A DNA stretch of 64,000 bases from Synechococcus sp. MEDNS5 (GCF_014279875.1 NZ_CP047952.1:1116001-1180000); one strand, 5' to 3'; shown: positions 17,498-27,021, counted from the stretch's first letter. The notes: generated by a model not told the origin, from the sequence alone. Made by a program: numbers and translations.

Positions 17498-18382
17498 TCA
17501 GGATCCCACGTCCAGGTTCCCTCCATAGTGCTGAGGAGGAATCGGCGACACCTTTGCGAGTTCTTGTTTCAAGGGCTCATGCAGCTGAGCGCCAGAGGCC
17601 AGAATCCTTCCAGACCCAAGTTCGAAGCCCTCTCCGCGGTAATCGTCAACCAATCCACCCGCTAATTGCACGAGTGCTGCGCCAGCAGCAAGGTCCCAGG
17701 GTGCCAGCCCCCGCTCCCAGTAGCCATCAAGTCGCCCGGCGGCCACAAAAGCCAGGTCCACCGCTGCGGCACCGCCGCGGCGGACTCCCCGAGTGCGGTG
17801 GGTCATCCAGGCAAATTCGGCATAGTTATTGTCGAGCACCTCACGCCGGTCATAGGCAAATCCTGTGACGAGGAGACTTTCATCGAGAGAAACGCACTCT
17901 GTCACGCGTATTTTCTGATCGTTGAGGAATGAGCCTTCTCCGGGGCAGCACCAGTACAGCTCCTTGAGAAACGGCACGGAGATGGCACCCAGTACCGGTT
18001 GGTCGCGCCAGACAAGGCCGACCGACGTTGCGAACAATGGGTAGCTGTGGGCAAAGTTCGTTGTTCCATCCAGTGGGTCCACGCACCAGCACAGATCGGC
18101 AATGTGGTCACTTGCGCCTGACTCCTCGGCAAGAATGGCGATCTCAGGTGTTAGATGCGACAAGACTCCCAGAACCTCAGCTTCAGCTGCGTGATCAGCC
18201 GCCGTTACCAGGTCGCCTGAGCGTCCTTTTTCGCGAATCGACGTCAGCTTCCCGAAGTGTTCCATCAACCTGTGGCCCCCTTGGCGCGCTGCCTGCACTG
18301 CCACAGCAGAGAGAGCTTTCATCCGTTCATCGGACAACCCAGCTTCAGCAGCAACGGCAGAGCAATCAAGACGTTCAGGCAT
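17498..18382 (-). CDS. suhB: Inositol monophosphatase family protein
   Basis: This is a Mg2+-dependent phosphatase of the IMPase superfamily, acting on inositol-1-phosphate or related sugar phosphates. The 294 residues contain the metal site ILAEESG (Glu), CWCVDPLDGTTNFAHSYP (the DPLDGT motif) and the C-terminal APWDLAAGAALVQLAGG. The ATG at 18382 overlaps the stop of the upstream 2Fe-2S ferredoxin by one base (TAATG). The histidinol-phosphate phosphatase HisN belongs to the same superfamily; with hisZ directly downstream that role is worth considering, but motifs alone do not separate the two. Confidence 0.85.
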   Translation of the reverse strand: MPERLDCSAVAAEAGLSDERMKALSAVAVQAARQGGHRLMEHFGKLTSIREKGRSGDLVTAADHAAEAEVLGVLSHLTPEIAILAEESGASDHIADLCWCVDPLDGTTNFAHSYPLFATSVGLVWRDQPVLGAISVPFLKELYWCCPGEGSFLNDQKIRVTECVSLDESLLVTGFAYDRREVLDNNYAEFAWMTHRTRGVRRGGAAAVDLAFVAAGRLDGYWERGLAPWDLAAGAALVQLAGGLVDDYRGEGFELGSGRILASGAQLHEPLKQELAKVSPIPPQHYGGNLDVGS

Positions 18383-18747
18383 TACTCCTCATCCAATGGA
18401 AGGCCTCGGGTGACGACGCCCTTGCCGAAGTGTTGCCCGAACTGAAGTTCATACACCTCATCCTCATCTTGGGTTTCAGCCTCCAAAGGACCAACGGCAC
18501 GCGCTACACACAGGAGCCCATAACCCTTGTCTCTCAGCTCCTGAGACAACCCCATCGCTTCTCGCTGGTCGAGTTCACCGTTCAACACCCTGACCGCACA
18601 TGACGTGCAACACCCATTTCGACAGGAAAAGGGCAGTGGGTCCCCCTGGCGTTCAAAGCTTTGCAGGATGTACTCGCCCTCCTGCACGTCGTGGCTGATG
18701 ACACGGCCCTGCTGACGCCAGTGGATGGTGATGCGGTGACTCGGCAT
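18382..18747 (-). CDS. 2Fe-2S plant-type ferredoxin
   Basis: A 121-residue protein with the [2Fe-2S] loop CRNGCCTSC (Cys43, Cys48 and Cys51, with an extra Cys47) and a fourth Cys in YGLLCVA near residue 80. It is longer than PetF and has an acidic C-terminal tail (about residues 92-121), like the divergent FdxC/Fd-like proteins of picocyanobacteria. I chose ATG 18747 over the adjacent TTG 18750. It is divergent from tRNA-Ser and coupled to suhB. It is probably not the main photosynthetic ferredoxin. Confidence 0.83.
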   Translation of the reverse strand: MPSHRITIHWRQQGRVISHDVQEGEYILQSFERQGDPLPFSCRNGCCTSCAVRVLNGELDQREAMGLSQELRDKGYGLLCVARAVGPLEAETQDEDEVYELQFGQHFGKGVVTRGLPLDEE

Positions 18748-18803
18748 CAATACGACTCCTCAGGGACTGCCCTGCTACATTCTCACTTGCCCCATCAGCC
18801 GCT

Positions 18804-18890
18804 GGAGAGGTGGCCGAGTGGTCGAAGGCGCAGCACTGGAAATGCTGTATAGGGGCAACTCTATCGAGGGTTCGAATCCCTCCCTCTCCG
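18804..18890 (+). tRNA. tRNA-Ser (anticodon GGA)
   Basis: An 87-nt type II tRNA. The acceptor stem GGAGAGG pairs with CCTCTCC at 18883-18889, with discriminator G at 18890. The D-arm contains GGCCGAGTGGTCGAAGGC. The anticodon stem is CAGCA/TGCTG with loop CTGGAAA, giving anticodon GGA at 18838-18840. A long variable arm follows and the T-arm is GGGTTCGAATCCC. The CCA end is not encoded. A strong terminator follows. Confidence 0.96.
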
Positions 18891-18895
18891 CTTCC

Positions 18896-18922
18896 AAACC
18901 GGCCCAAGGGCCGGTTTTTTTT
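18896..18922 (+). terminator. Rho-independent terminator after tRNA-Ser
   Basis: CCGGCCC-AA-GGGCCGG forms a 7-bp GC stem, extended by AAA/TTT, followed by a run of eight T. It lies 6-32 nt after the tRNA. This is the clearest intrinsic terminator in the window. Confidence 0.88.
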
Positions 18923-18975
18923 GCCAATGGTGGGAACCCTGATGGAGCCCCCACTGGATCATCCGACAACGTCGA

Positions 18976-19791
18976 TCAACCGAACCGACCAGAGACATAG
19001 TCCTGGGTGGCCTGTTGCGATGGTGAATTGAAGATTTTTTCGGTCTCATTGAACTCAACGAGATAACCGACCTTCCCGGATCCCCCCTCCACAGCTTCAG
19101 CGTTGTAGAAGGCAGTCATGTCACTCACCCGTACAGCCTGCTGCATGTTGTGAGTCACAATCACAATCGTGAAACTCTTTTTGAGCTCATGCATTGTTTC
19201 TTCGATCTTCAAGGTGGAGATCGGGTCAAGGGCTGAGCAGGGTTCATCCATCAGAATGACTTCTGGTTGAATGGCAATCGTGCGGGCGATGCAGAGACGC
19301 TGCTGTTGACCACCAGACAGTGAGTATCCGCTTTCATTGAGCTTGTCTTTGCATTCGTCCCACACGGCGGCCTGGCGCAAGGAGCGCTCAACAAGCTCGT
19401 CCATATCGCCTGTGAAACCATTGATGCGTGCGCCGAAAGCGATGTTTTCATAGATCGTCTTCGGGAAAGGATTCGGTTGCTGGAACACCATGCCGATCCG
19501 GCGCCTGACTTCAACAGGGTCAACCGTTGGGTCGTAGAGATCAGCACCGTCAAACAGAACGCGCCCCCGCAACGAGCATCCCTCGATGAGGTCATTCATG
19601 CGATTAAGAGCACGCAGCACGGTTGATTTGCCGCAACCTGATGGACCGATAAAGGCTGTGACTTTTCCGCGAGGGATATCGCAATAAACGTTCTTGACGG
19701 CCTCGTAGCTGCCGTAACTGATGGTGGCGTTTTGGATTGAGATACAGGTGTTCTCGGAGACTTGGTGAGGAGAAGAGGTGGAAACAGTCAT
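18976..19791 (-). CDS. pstB: Phosphate ABC transporter ATP-binding protein
   Basis: This is the ATPase of the high-affinity phosphate importer. The 271 residues have Walker [29 protein letters not shown] (the Q-loop with the PNPFP motif typical of PstB), signature [16 protein letters not shown], Walker [14 protein letters not shown] and [15 protein letters not shown]. It is the third gene after pstC-pstA, 39 bp from pstA. No pstS or phoU is adjacent. It is likely induced by low phosphate through the site upstream of pstC. Confidence 0.95.
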   Translation of the reverse strand: MTVSTSSPHQVSENTCISIQNATISYGSYEAVKNVYCDIPRGKVTAFIGPSGCGKSTVLRALNRMNDLIEGCSLRGRVLFDGADLYDPTVDPVEVRRRIGMVFQQPNPFPKTIYENIAFGARINGFTGDMDELVERSLRQAAVWDECKDKLNESGYSLSGGQQQRLCIARTIAIQPEVILMDEPCSALDPISTLKIEETMHELKKSFTIVIVTHNMQQAVRVSDMTAFYNAEAVEGGSGKVGYLVEFNETEKIFNSPSQQATQDYVSGRFG

Positions 19792-19830
19792 TGGTAGTGA
19801 GGAGGTACAGGTAAACAGAACTTGAATGAA

Positions 19831-20742
19831 TTACTTAGACGCGAACTGACCCAGCCAGCGCGCGAAAAGGTTCATGCCAAGAATGGCTAAAACCAAAACA
19901 AAGGAAGCGGCCCATGCAAGCTCATTCTGGGCCTCGTAAGGCATGATCGCAAAGTTGTAGATCAGAACAGACAGCGTGGCAATGGGATTGAAGATTCCGT
20001 CGATACCTTCTGACCAGAATGGTGAAAAGAGAGCTGTAAAAATCAGAGGCGCCGTTTCTCCGGCCGCTCTGGCAATTGAGAGCACCACGCCTGTGGCAAT
20101 CGGCGTAAATGCTGTTGGCAGCGTAATGCGGACCACAGTCACAAATTTGGAAGCTCCGACTCCGAGTGCGCCACGGCGAAGATCATCTGACACAAGCTTC
20201 AAACCTTCATCTGTTGTTTTAATCACAGTGGGGAGCATCAAGATTGACAATGCCATTCCTCCTGCAGCTGCGCTGTAGGCGTTGCCAAACAAAACCCTGC
20301 TGGTGACGATTGTTCCGTAGATGAACACACCAGCAATGATTGATGGAACGCCTGACAAAACATTGGTGCCAAAACGGATGAATTGCGCGAACTTTCCACC
20401 ACGGGAGTATTCGGCGAGAAAAACACCACCGCCTACGCCAACAGGAATGGCAATCATTGCGGCAATCAATGTCACAACGATGCTGCCGATAATCGCGTTG
20501 GCAATGCCACCACCTTCCAAGCCTGGTGGTGGTGGGAGTTCGGTTAGTAATGTGATGCTGATTTTTTCGCCGCCCTTGATCAACACGTAAACCAACACAG
20601 CAATCAGCGGTAATACCGCGATCGCTGCAAACAAACCAGAGATCAGGGTGAGGAGTCGACTGATCAGGTTCCGACGCAGTCCCTGCTTGTAAGCAAGGTC
20701 AGGGACGCCATTCGCTTGGCGAGTTGTGGAAGAAAAAGTCAT
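19831..20742 (-). CDS. pstA: Phosphate ABC transporter permease PstA
   Basis: This is the inner-membrane permease that pairs with PstC. The 303 residues have six predicted helices, with a periplasmic loop rich in proline and glycine (ELPPPPGLEGGG) and the EAA loop SDDLRRGALGVGAS near residue 195. ARAAGETAPLIFTA is a conserved PstA segment. It starts 2 nt after the pstC stop, consistent with coupled translation, and pstB follows. Confidence 0.94.
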   Translation of the reverse strand: MTFSSTTRQANGVPDLAYKQGLRRNLISRLLTLISGLFAAIAVLPLIAVLVYVLIKGGEKISITLLTELPPPPGLEGGGIANAIIGSIVVTLIAAMIAIPVGVGGGVFLAEYSRGGKFAQFIRFGTNVLSGVPSIIAGVFIYGTIVTSRVLFGNAYSAAAGGMALSILMLPTVIKTTDEGLKLVSDDLRRGALGVGASKFVTVVRITLPTAFTPIATGVVLSIARAAGETAPLIFTALFSPFWSEGIDGIFNPIATLSVLIYNFAIMPYEAQNELAWAASFVLVLAILGMNLFARWLGQFASK

Positions 20743-20744
20743 GA

Positions 20745-21692
20745 TCAGTACTTAAGACTCAGACGCTTTACAAGCCATTGCGCAAAAACATTCACCCCAA
20801 GGCTGAGGACCATCAGGACGAAAGCGGCATACATCAGTGAAGAAACCTGACTGCCATCCGCTTCACCGAACTGATTGGCAAGCATCGCGGCGATGGTGTT
20901 ACCAGGTGCCAACAGCGATGGGCTGAAGTTATTCGAGTTCCCAATGATCATCGTCACGGCCATGGTCTCACCCATCGCTCGACCCAGCGCCAACATGACG
21001 CCGCCGACGATCCCCGAAATTGCCGCCGGAAGCATGACGTTGAGGACGGCTCCCCAGCGCGTGGTTCCCACGCCATAGGCAGCCTGGCGGAGTTTCACGG
21101 GAACCTGGTTGAGAGAATCTCTCGAGATGGCCGTGATGATTGGCAGGATCATCACAACGAGAATCAACACGGCAGGCGCTGTCCCAGGTCCGATAGGTGG
21201 CGAAGAAAAGATGGGCAGCCATCCAAGCGTTGCATAGAGGAACTCAAGAAATGGCCTGATAAACGGTTCCATCACAAAAATCGCCCAAAGCCCGAGCACC
21301 ACTGATGGGATTGCTGCCAACAGCTCCACCATCACGCCAATGACGTTGCGAATCCTCAGAGGAATGATGTTTTCAGTGATGAACACTGCAGTACCCACCC
21401 CGAGTGGCACGGCAATCAGCAACGACAGCAGGGACGTGACAATCGTTCCGTAAATGGCTGTGAATGCTCCGTATTCGTCATCTACGGGATTCCAATTCGA
21501 GGTGACCAGGAATTTCCAGCCATAACGTCCCATCGACTCGAGGGACCCCCAGAAGACGACAACGAGGATGGCAAACAACACAACAGCCACCATCGACGCC
21601 AGGATCACGGCGAGGTATTTGAAGCTCACATCCACCACCCTCTCCGATGGTGGACGGCGCCTCAGGAGGTAGGACTCCTTGGACTCAGGCAT
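20745..21692 (-). CDS. pstC: Phosphate ABC transporter permease PstC
   Basis: This is the first gene of pstC-pstA-pstB. The 315-residue permease has six helices, the EAA-loop region QVPVKLRQAAYGVGTTRW near residue 215, and GRAMGETMAVTMIIGNS, a conserved PstC segment. The N-terminus is cytoplasmic and charged. The start is ATG at 21692. A Pho-box-like repeat lies 50-68 nt upstream. It is divergent from dnaK1 across 145 bp. The cognate binding protein is probably sphX/pstS at 5-6 kb or another copy elsewhere. Confidence 0.95.
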   Translation of the reverse strand: MPESKESYLLRRRPPSERVVDVSFKYLAVILASMVAVVLFAILVVVFWGSLESMGRYGWKFLVTSNWNPVDDEYGAFTAIYGTIVTSLLSLLIAVPLGVGTAVFITENIIPLRIRNVIGVMVELLAAIPSVVLGLWAIFVMEPFIRPFLEFLYATLGWLPIFSSPPIGPGTAPAVLILVVMILPIITAISRDSLNQVPVKLRQAAYGVGTTRWGAVLNVMLPAAISGIVGGVMLALGRAMGETMAVTMIIGNSNNFSPSLLAPGNTIAAMLANQFGEADGSQVSSLMYAAFVLMVLSLGVNVFAQWLVKRLSLKY

Positions 21693-21741
21693 CCCGCTCG
21701 GGCAAAGACCCCCGAAACGTAACGGTGAAACCGTATGGAAT

Positions 21742-21760
21742 TCACTAAGGACGCTTTAAC
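21742..21760 (-). promoter_or_regulatory. Candidate Pho box upstream of pstC
   Basis: On the minus strand the sequence reads GTTAAAGC-GTC-CTTAGTGA, two 8-bp half-sites with TTAA/TTAG cores 11 bp apart, similar to the CTTAACCT repeats reported for cyanobacterial PhoB/SphR boxes. It lies 50-68 nt before the pstC ATG, nearly the same distance as the candidate upstream of sphX. The consensus match is moderate. Confidence 0.38.
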
Positions 21761-21837
21761 GCAAGCTGCTTCAGACCTTGTCATGGGCTAGATGACCGCG
21801 GGTGAGGCCGTTAACTTGGGAGTCCCCACAGGCGTCT

Positions 21838-23838
21838 ATGGGACGGATCGTCGGAATCGACCTGGGTACGACCAACTCCGTTGTTGCTGTTCTCGAGGCT
21901 GGTCGCCCTGTGGTGATTGCTAACGCTGAGGGGACGAGAACCACCCCTTCCGTCGTTGGTTACACCAAGGACAACGAGCTGTTGGTTGGTCAGCCTGCCC
22001 GTCGGCAGTTGGTTTTGAATCCACGCAACACGTTCTCCAATCTCAAACGCTTTGTTGGTCGAAGCTGGGATGAACTCGACGACAGCTCTCTCACCGTGCC
22101 CTACACCGTGAGAGCCAACAGCCAGGGCAATGTGCGTGTGGCTTGTCCGCAAACCGAACGGGAATATGCCGCTGAGGAGCTCGTGGCCAGCATCCTGCGC
22201 AAGCTTGTGGACGATGCCTCCACCTACCTGGGTGAAGAGGTGGAAGCTGCCGTGATCACCGTTCCTGCTTATTTCAACGATGCTCAACGTCAGGCCACAC
22301 GCGATGCGGGGCGTCTGGCGGGGCTGACGGTTGAACGGATCCTGAATGAGCCGACTGCTGCCGCTCTGGCCTACGGATTCGACCGCAGTGCCGTGCGTCG
22401 TGCCCTGGTGTTCGATCTCGGTGGAGGCACCTTCGATGTGTCCTTGCTGAGGATCGCCAATGGTGTTTTTGACGTGAAAGCCACCAATGGTGATACCCAG
22501 CTTGGTGGTAACGACTTTGATCAACGCATCGTCGATTGGCTGGCGCAGTCGTTTCTCAAAGAACACAACCTCGATCTCCGCCGTGACCGCCAAGCACTGC
22601 AGCGACTGACAGAAGCCGCAGAAAAGGCCAAACAAGAGTTGTCAGGTGTGGGCGCGACGCCCGTGTCGCTTCCTTTCATTGCCACGGGGCCTGACGGTCC
22701 ACTGCATATTGAAACCACACTGGATCGTGAAACGTTCGAGGGGCTCTGTCCCGATCTTCTCGATCGCTTGATGCTCCCCGTGCAGGCGGCCCTGAGGGAT
22801 TCCGGCTGGAGTGCTGATGACATCGACGATGTGGTTCTGGTGGGAGGAAGCACGCGGATGCCGATGGTGCAGCAACTGGTGAGAACGCTTGTGCCAAATG
22901 ATCCCTGCCAGTCCGTTAATCCCGATGAGGTGGTGGCCATCGGTGCTGCGGTTCAGGCGGGAATCATTACGGGCGATCTGAGGGATCTCCTGCTGAATGA
23001 CGTGACGCCCTTGTCCCTCGGTTTGGAAACCATCGGCGGGCTGATGAAGGTCCTGATTCCAAGGAACACGCCGATTCCTGTGCGCCAGTCCGATGTGTTC
23101 AGCACCTCAGAACCCAATCAGTCGTCCGTTGAGATTCACGTTTGGCAGGGGGAGCGCCAGATGGCGGCTGACAACAAATCCCTGGGCCGTTTCCGTCTCT
23201 CCGGCATTCCTCCAGCCCCCAGGGGCGTTCCTCAGATCCAGGTTGCTTTTGACATTGATGCCAATGGCATTCTTCAGGTGAACGCCACCGATCGAACCAC
23301 TGGACGCAAGCAGTCGGTGACGATCCAGGGCGGATCAACCCTCAACGAGGACGAAATCCAGGCCCTTCTGGCAGAAGCCGAGGCCCGGGCCGATGAGGAC
23401 CGTCGCCGCCGCGCCACCATCGAGCGCCGTAACTCGGCCTTGACCTTGGTGGCTCAGGCAGAACGGCGTCTGAGAGATGCGGCACTGGAATTCGGCCCCT
23501 ATGGAGCAGAACGCCAGCAACGCGCTGTGGAAATGGCCATGCGTGACGTGCAGGATTTACTCGAGCAAGAGGATCTCCAGGAACTGGAACTGGCTGTGAG
23601 CGGATTACAGGAAGCGCTGTTCGGGCTGAATCGACGGCTCACGGCGGATCGCCGCACGGAGTCGGGTCCACTCCAGGGGTTGAAAAGCACGCTTGGAACC
23701 CTGAAAGACGAGCTGTTCGCCGACGATGACTGGGATGATGACCCCTGGTCAACGCCTCAAGACCGCTACGGCTACGACTCTCGTCAGCGGAGTGGACGCA
23801 GAGGCCTCGACCCTTGGGACGATGACAACTTCCGCTGA
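21838..23838 (+). CDS. dnaK1: Hsp70 chaperone DnaK1
   Basis: This is an ATP-dependent chaperone. The 666 residues start MGRIVGIDLGTTNSVVAVLE at ATG 21838. The ATPase domain contains LVFDLGGGTFDVSLL and VLVGGSTRMPMVQQL. The substrate-binding domain starts near residue 390 (VTPLSLGLETIGG). The C-terminal lid ends in an acidic, Asp/Arg-rich tail instead of the classic EEVD. Cyanobacteria carry several dnaK genes; the VVAVLEAGRP start and a dnaJ-like partner directly downstream fit the DnaK1 lineage. It overlaps dnaJ by 17 bp. The upstream frame to 21802 is an extension without support. Confidence 0.92.
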   Translation: MGRIVGIDLGTTNSVVAVLEAGRPVVIANAEGTRTTPSVVGYTKDNELLVGQPARRQLVLNPRNTFSNLKRFVGRSWDELDDSSLTVPYTVRANSQGNVRVACPQTEREYAAEELVASILRKLVDDASTYLGEEVEAAVITVPAYFNDAQRQATRDAGRLAGLTVERILNEPTAAALAYGFDRSAVRRALVFDLGGGTFDVSLLRIANGVFDVKATNGDTQLGGNDFDQRIVDWLAQSFLKEHNLDLRRDRQALQRLTEAAEKAKQELSGVGATPVSLPFIATGPDGPLHIETTLDRETFEGLCPDLLDRLMLPVQAALRDSGWSADDIDDVVLVGGSTRMPMVQQLVRTLVPNDPCQSVNPDEVVAIGAAVQAGIITGDLRDLLLNDVTPLSLGLETIGGLMKVLIPRNTPIPVRQSDVFSTSEPNQSSVEIHVWQGERQMAADNKSLGRFRLSGIPPAPRGVPQIQVAFDIDANGILQVNATDRTTGRKQSVTIQGGSTLNEDEIQALLAEAEARADEDRRRRATIERRNSALTLVAQAERRLRDAALEFGPYGAERQQRAVEMAMRDVQDLLEQEDLQELELAVSGLQEALFGLNRRLTADRRTESGPLQGLKSTLGTLKDELFADDDWDDDPWSTPQDRYGYDSRQRSGRRGLDPWDDDNFR

Positions 23839-24742
23839 AACCGATTACTGGTCTCTCCTTGGTCTGACGCCTGATGCGGATCAGGAGACTCTGAAGCGCG
23901 CTTTCCGCCGTGAAGCCCGCCGCTGGCATCCCGACCTCAACGGCAACGACCTTCAGGCGGAGGAGCGTTTCAAGCTCGTTAATGAGGCCTATGCGGTACT
24001 CAGTAATCCCGAGCGCAAAACGGAATGGATCCGCTTGCGTCAGGGACAGGGCGAGCATGCCGACCCTTTCAGCACTGGATTCCCCGATTTCGAGGACTAT
24101 CTGGACGTGGTGTTTGGTTCCGGGCGCCAACGTCGTTCAACCGCTGGCATCGACGATCCCGTGCAGACGGACAGTCGAATTGAAGATGACGAGCACCATT
24201 GGCCGGAACCCTCCCCACAACCGTCGCCACCGATCCGATCCCACGATGATCTCGAGACGGTGGTTGAGCTCACGCCTGATCAAGCCCTTCATGGAACTCT
24301 GGTGGAGCTGGAACTTGGTGATGGAACACTTGTGGAAGTGAGCACACCACCCCAGGCCGGTGATGGATGGCGTCTGCGGCTGGAGGGGGTGGCACCAGGC
24401 GGAAAGGATCACTTTTTGCAATTGCGTGTGATCACCGAAGAGGGGTTGCGGATCGACGGACTCAAGGTGCACTACAGACTTGAACTTCTCCCACCTGATG
24501 CCGCCTTGGGTTGCGCCGTCAACGTGCCCACCCTGATGGGTTCAGTGACGCTCCAAGTTCCTCCTGCATCGTCCAGTGGACGGCTGCTGAGGCTGCGAGG
24601 AAGAGGTCTTGAGCTCGGAACTCAGAGGGGCGATCAACTCGTTGAGATCGTGATCGTGATCCCTTCGTCGCTGGAGGATGATGAGCGTGCTCTCTACCAA
24701 CGTTTGCAGGAGATCAGTCTCGAACGGTCTGGTCTGCCCTGA
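23822..24742 (+). CDS. dnaJ: DnaJ-family co-chaperone without zinc finger
   Basis: This is the co-chaperone expected to stimulate the adjacent DnaK1. The 306 residues begin with a J-domain (DYWSLLGLTPDADQETLKRA, with the catalytic HPD in RRWHPDLN). A linker follows with a DPF/GF-like stretch and an acidic-proline region, then the C-terminal peptide-binding domain (from about 130). The Cys-rich zinc fingers are missing, so it is CbpA/type II-like. I chose ATG 23822 (MTTSAETDYW), which overlaps the dnaK1 end by 17 bp; a frame from 23726 adds only non-homologous sequence. Confidence 0.9.
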   Translation: MTTSAETDYWSLLGLTPDADQETLKRAFRREARRWHPDLNGNDLQAEERFKLVNEAYAVLSNPERKTEWIRLRQGQGEHADPFSTGFPDFEDYLDVVFGSGRQRRSTAGIDDPVQTDSRIEDDEHHWPEPSPQPSPPIRSHDDLETVVELTPDQALHGTLVELELGDGTLVEVSTPPQAGDGWRLRLEGVAPGGKDHFLQLRVITEEGLRIDGLKVHYRLELLPPDAALGCAVNVPTLMGSVTLQVPPASSSGRLLRLRGRGLELGTQRGDQLVEIVIVIPSSLEDDERALYQRLQEISLERSGLP

Positions 24743-24782
24743 GCAGAGAACGATGAGAGACTCGCATGGGCGATTCATCTGC

Positions 24783-25184
24783 ATGTTGGTTCACGTTCTC
24801 CTGTTCGACGCAGGTCAGGACAGCGAAGGCATTCACTCCCTGGAGCTTTCAGGTCACACCGTGGTGCTCATGTTCGAAAACAGCGACGATGCTGAGCGTT
24901 ACGCCGGACTTCTCGAAGCGCAGGATTTCCCCACACCGAGCGTTGAAGCCCTTGATCGAGAGGAGGTTGTGTTGTTCTGCCGGGAAGCGGGTTATGAGGC
25001 TCGCTTGGTTTCAGAGGGTTTTGTGCCCAAAACCGAGGAGGAGCGTCTGATGCTCGCTCCTCCCTCCGCGAATCGGGATGTAAGCAATTGGCAGGACGGC
25101 GATCTGGACAGCCCCCAGGAGCAAGTTGATCGCGACAGTTCTGATCTGGATGCGGTGCGTCGTCGTCTTGAGGGACTGTTGTGA
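24783..25184 (+). CDS. DUF3110 family protein
   Basis: A 133-residue protein starting MLVHVLLFDAGQDSEGIHSL. It appears soluble and alpha/beta in the first 90 residues (VVLMFENSDDAERYAGLLEAQ), with an acidic, Gln/Asp-rich tail ending LDAVRRRLEGLL. I recognise it as DUF3110, a cyanobacterial family also seen in plants, with no known function. I chose ATG 24783. It is located 40 bp after dnaJ, and its stop overlaps the GTG start of murQ (GTGA), so it is probably part of the dnaK1-dnaJ transcript. Function is unknown. Confidence 0.72.
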   Translation: MLVHVLLFDAGQDSEGIHSLELSGHTVVLMFENSDDAERYAGLLEAQDFPTPSVEALDREEVVLFCREAGYEARLVSEGFVPKTEEERLMLAPPSANRDVSNWQDGDLDSPQEQVDRDSSDLDAVRRRLEGLL

Positions 25185-26131
25185 TTGAACCGTCTGCTGA
25201 TCGAGGCCATCTGCTGACAGAGCAGACCAATCCGTCCAGTGACAGCCTTGATCTGCTTCCCACCGATGCGCTTATCAGTCTCTTCGTGGAGGAAGACCGA
25301 CGCCCCCAGATGGCCGTGCAAGGGGCAATCAGCGCTCTGACCGAAGCTGTGGATGCCATCGCGGACCGCCTGAAAGCTGGCGGCCGCTTGTTTTATCTGG
25401 GAGCCGGCACATCAGGCCGACTCGGTGTTTTGGATGCGGCCGAATGCCCGCCAACGTTCTGCAGCCCGCCGGATCTGGTGCAAGGTGTGTTGGCCGGGGG
25501 GCCTGCGGCACTGCTGCGTAGCTCCGAAGGGCTTGAAGATCTTGGATCGGCAGGAGTTTCTGATCTGAAAGATCGAGACTTCACAGGGAGTGACTGCCTG
25601 GTTGGCATCGCCGCCGGGGGAACGACTCCCTACGTGAAAGGTGGATTGCACTACGCCCGCGAGCTTGGTGCACTCACCATCGCCATGGCCTGTGTTCCTT
25701 CCGATCAGGCTCCTTTGCCCTGTGACGTTGACATACGGCTCTTAACAGGGCCTGAACTGCTGACGGGCTCCACCCGACTCAAGGCTGGGACAGCCACAAA
25801 GATGGCACTGAACATCTTGTCCACTGGCGTGATGGTCAGGCTGGGAAAGGTGTACGGCAATCGGATGGTGGACGTTGCCGCTAGCAACAGCAAGCTGGTA
25901 GACCGCTCCATGCGCATTCTTCGTGATCTGCTGGGGTTGGATCGCGACGCCTCTCAGGTGCTACTTGGTGCGGCAGGCGGTTCCGTGAAGCGCGCCCTTG
26001 TGATGGGCAGCTGCCATCTGGATGCTGATGCAGCCGATGCACTGCTGAAGAACCACGAATCGGACCTTCGGCAGGCACTGCTCAGCCAAGGGGTCACCCT
26101 TCCTCAGGAGGGTGTCACGCTTCCCCAGTAA
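25181..26131 (+). CDS. murQ: N-acetylmuramic acid 6-phosphate etherase
   Basis: This SIS-fold enzyme cleaves the D-lactyl ether of MurNAc-6-P to give GlcNAc-6-P, a step of peptidoglycan recycling. The 316 residues contain LLPTDALISLFVEEDR, then the substrate loop YLGAGTSGRLGVLDAAECPP. SKLVDRSMRILRDLLG is near the C-terminal end. The start is GTG 25181, overlapping the DUF3110 stop by 4 bp. The C-terminus ends in a two-copy GVTLPQ repeat (26090-26128). The last 28 bp overlap mtnP on the opposite strand. anmK and murein amidases are not adjacent. Confidence 0.93.
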   Translation: MIEPSADRGHLLTEQTNPSSDSLDLLPTDALISLFVEEDRRPQMAVQGAISALTEAVDAIADRLKAGGRLFYLGAGTSGRLGVLDAAECPPTFCSPPDLVQGVLAGGPAALLRSSEGLEDLGSAGVSDLKDRDFTGSDCLVGIAAGGTTPYVKGGLHYARELGALTIAMACVPSDQAPLPCDVDIRLLTGPELLTGSTRLKAGTATKMALNILSTGVMVRLGKVYGNRMVDVAASNSKLVDRSMRILRDLLGLDRDASQVLLGAAGGSVKRALVMGSCHLDADAADALLKNHESDLRQALLSQGVTLPQEGVTLPQ

Positions 26132-27021
26132 GGAGAGGTGAAGAGATCGAGACGGCGGCGGGTGGCTTCAGGCACAACCTCCGGAGGCGTCATCAAGGCA
26201 TCGGCCAGGGCATGATGCGCTTTGGAGGCCGGCGGCTCTTGGCAGATGCTCTCCATTAAACGGCTGAGAATCGGTCCTGTGGCCAAAGCGTTGGCTTTCA
26301 GGTTGCCCACCACCATTTCCACAGTGACCGCGTCGTGATCGTTGTGCCAGCAATCAAAGTCGGTCACCATGCTCAACGAGGCATAGGCAATCTCTGCCTC
26401 CCTCGCCAGGCGGGCCTCGGTGTGATTGGTCATGCCAATGACATCGCACCCCCAATGGCGGTAGAGCTCGCTTTCCGCTCGGGTGGAAAACGCAGGACCT
26501 TCCATGCAGAGATAGGTTCCGCCCCGGTGCAAATGATGTCCGGTAGGCATCTCCATTGATGCTGCTGAGGCAAGAAGGTCACTGAGCCTGGAACAGAAGG
26601 GTTCAGCCAGGCTGACGTGAGCAACGCAACCGTCGCCGAAAAACGATTGCGGGCGCTGCATTGTGCGATCAATGAATTGATCGGGAACCACCATGTCGCG
26701 CGGACGGAGATGCTCCCGAAGAGAGCCAACGGCTGAAACCGAGACCAGCCAGCGCACACCGAGGGAACGCATGGCCCAGACGTTGGCCCGATAGGGCACT
26801 TCACTCGGAAGCAAATGGTGATGACGTCCGTGACGCGCCAGAAAGACGATGTCCACTTCGTTGAGGCGCCCCAGCATGAAGGCATCAGATGTCGCGCCGA
26901 ATGGGGTCTCCAGTTCAGCTTCACGCACGTCCTCCAACCCATCGATGGCATAGAGACCGCTTCCACCGATCACGCCCACCCGGGCCGAGTCGAGCGATGG
27001 CGGGGTGGAAATGTTGGTCAT
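26104..27021 (-). CDS. mtnP: S-methyl-5'-thioadenosine phosphorylase
   Basis: This enzyme phosphorolyses MTA to adenine and methylthioribose-1-phosphate, clearing the by-product of polyamine synthesis. The 305 residues contain [15 protein letters not shown] at the N-terminus (phosphate site GGSG), [20 protein letters not shown], and [15 protein letters not shown] with [15 protein letters not shown] (purine/ribose site, PNP/MTAP family). The start is ATG 27021. It is convergent with murQ with a 28-bp 3' overlap. Methionine recovery would connect to metH later in the window, although the rest of the mtn pathway is not here. Confidence 0.92.
   Translation of the reverse strand: MTNISTPPSLDSARVGVIGGSGLYAIDGLEDVREAELETPFGATSDAFMLGRLNEVDIVFLARHGRHHHLLPSEVPYRANVWAMRSLGVRWLVSVSAVGSLREHLRPRDMVVPDQFIDRTMQRPQSFFGDGCVAHVSLAEPFCSRLSDLLASAASMEMPTGHHLHRGGTYLCMEGPAFSTRAESELYRHWGCDVIGMTNHTEARLAREAEIAYASLSMVTDFDCWHNDHDAVTVEMVVGNLKANALATGPILSRLMESICQEPPASKAHHALADALMTPPEVVPEATRRRLDLFTSPYWGSVTPS

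Noticed and set aside
18804-18890. tRNA-Ser as an integration site
   Set aside because: No integrase, no repeated tRNA 3' end and flanking genes (ferredoxin, pstB) are core.
21811-22635. 274-codon open frame antisense to dnaK1
   Set aside because: It lies opposite a highly conserved coding region; the protein has no recognisable domain and reflects codon bias of dnaK1.
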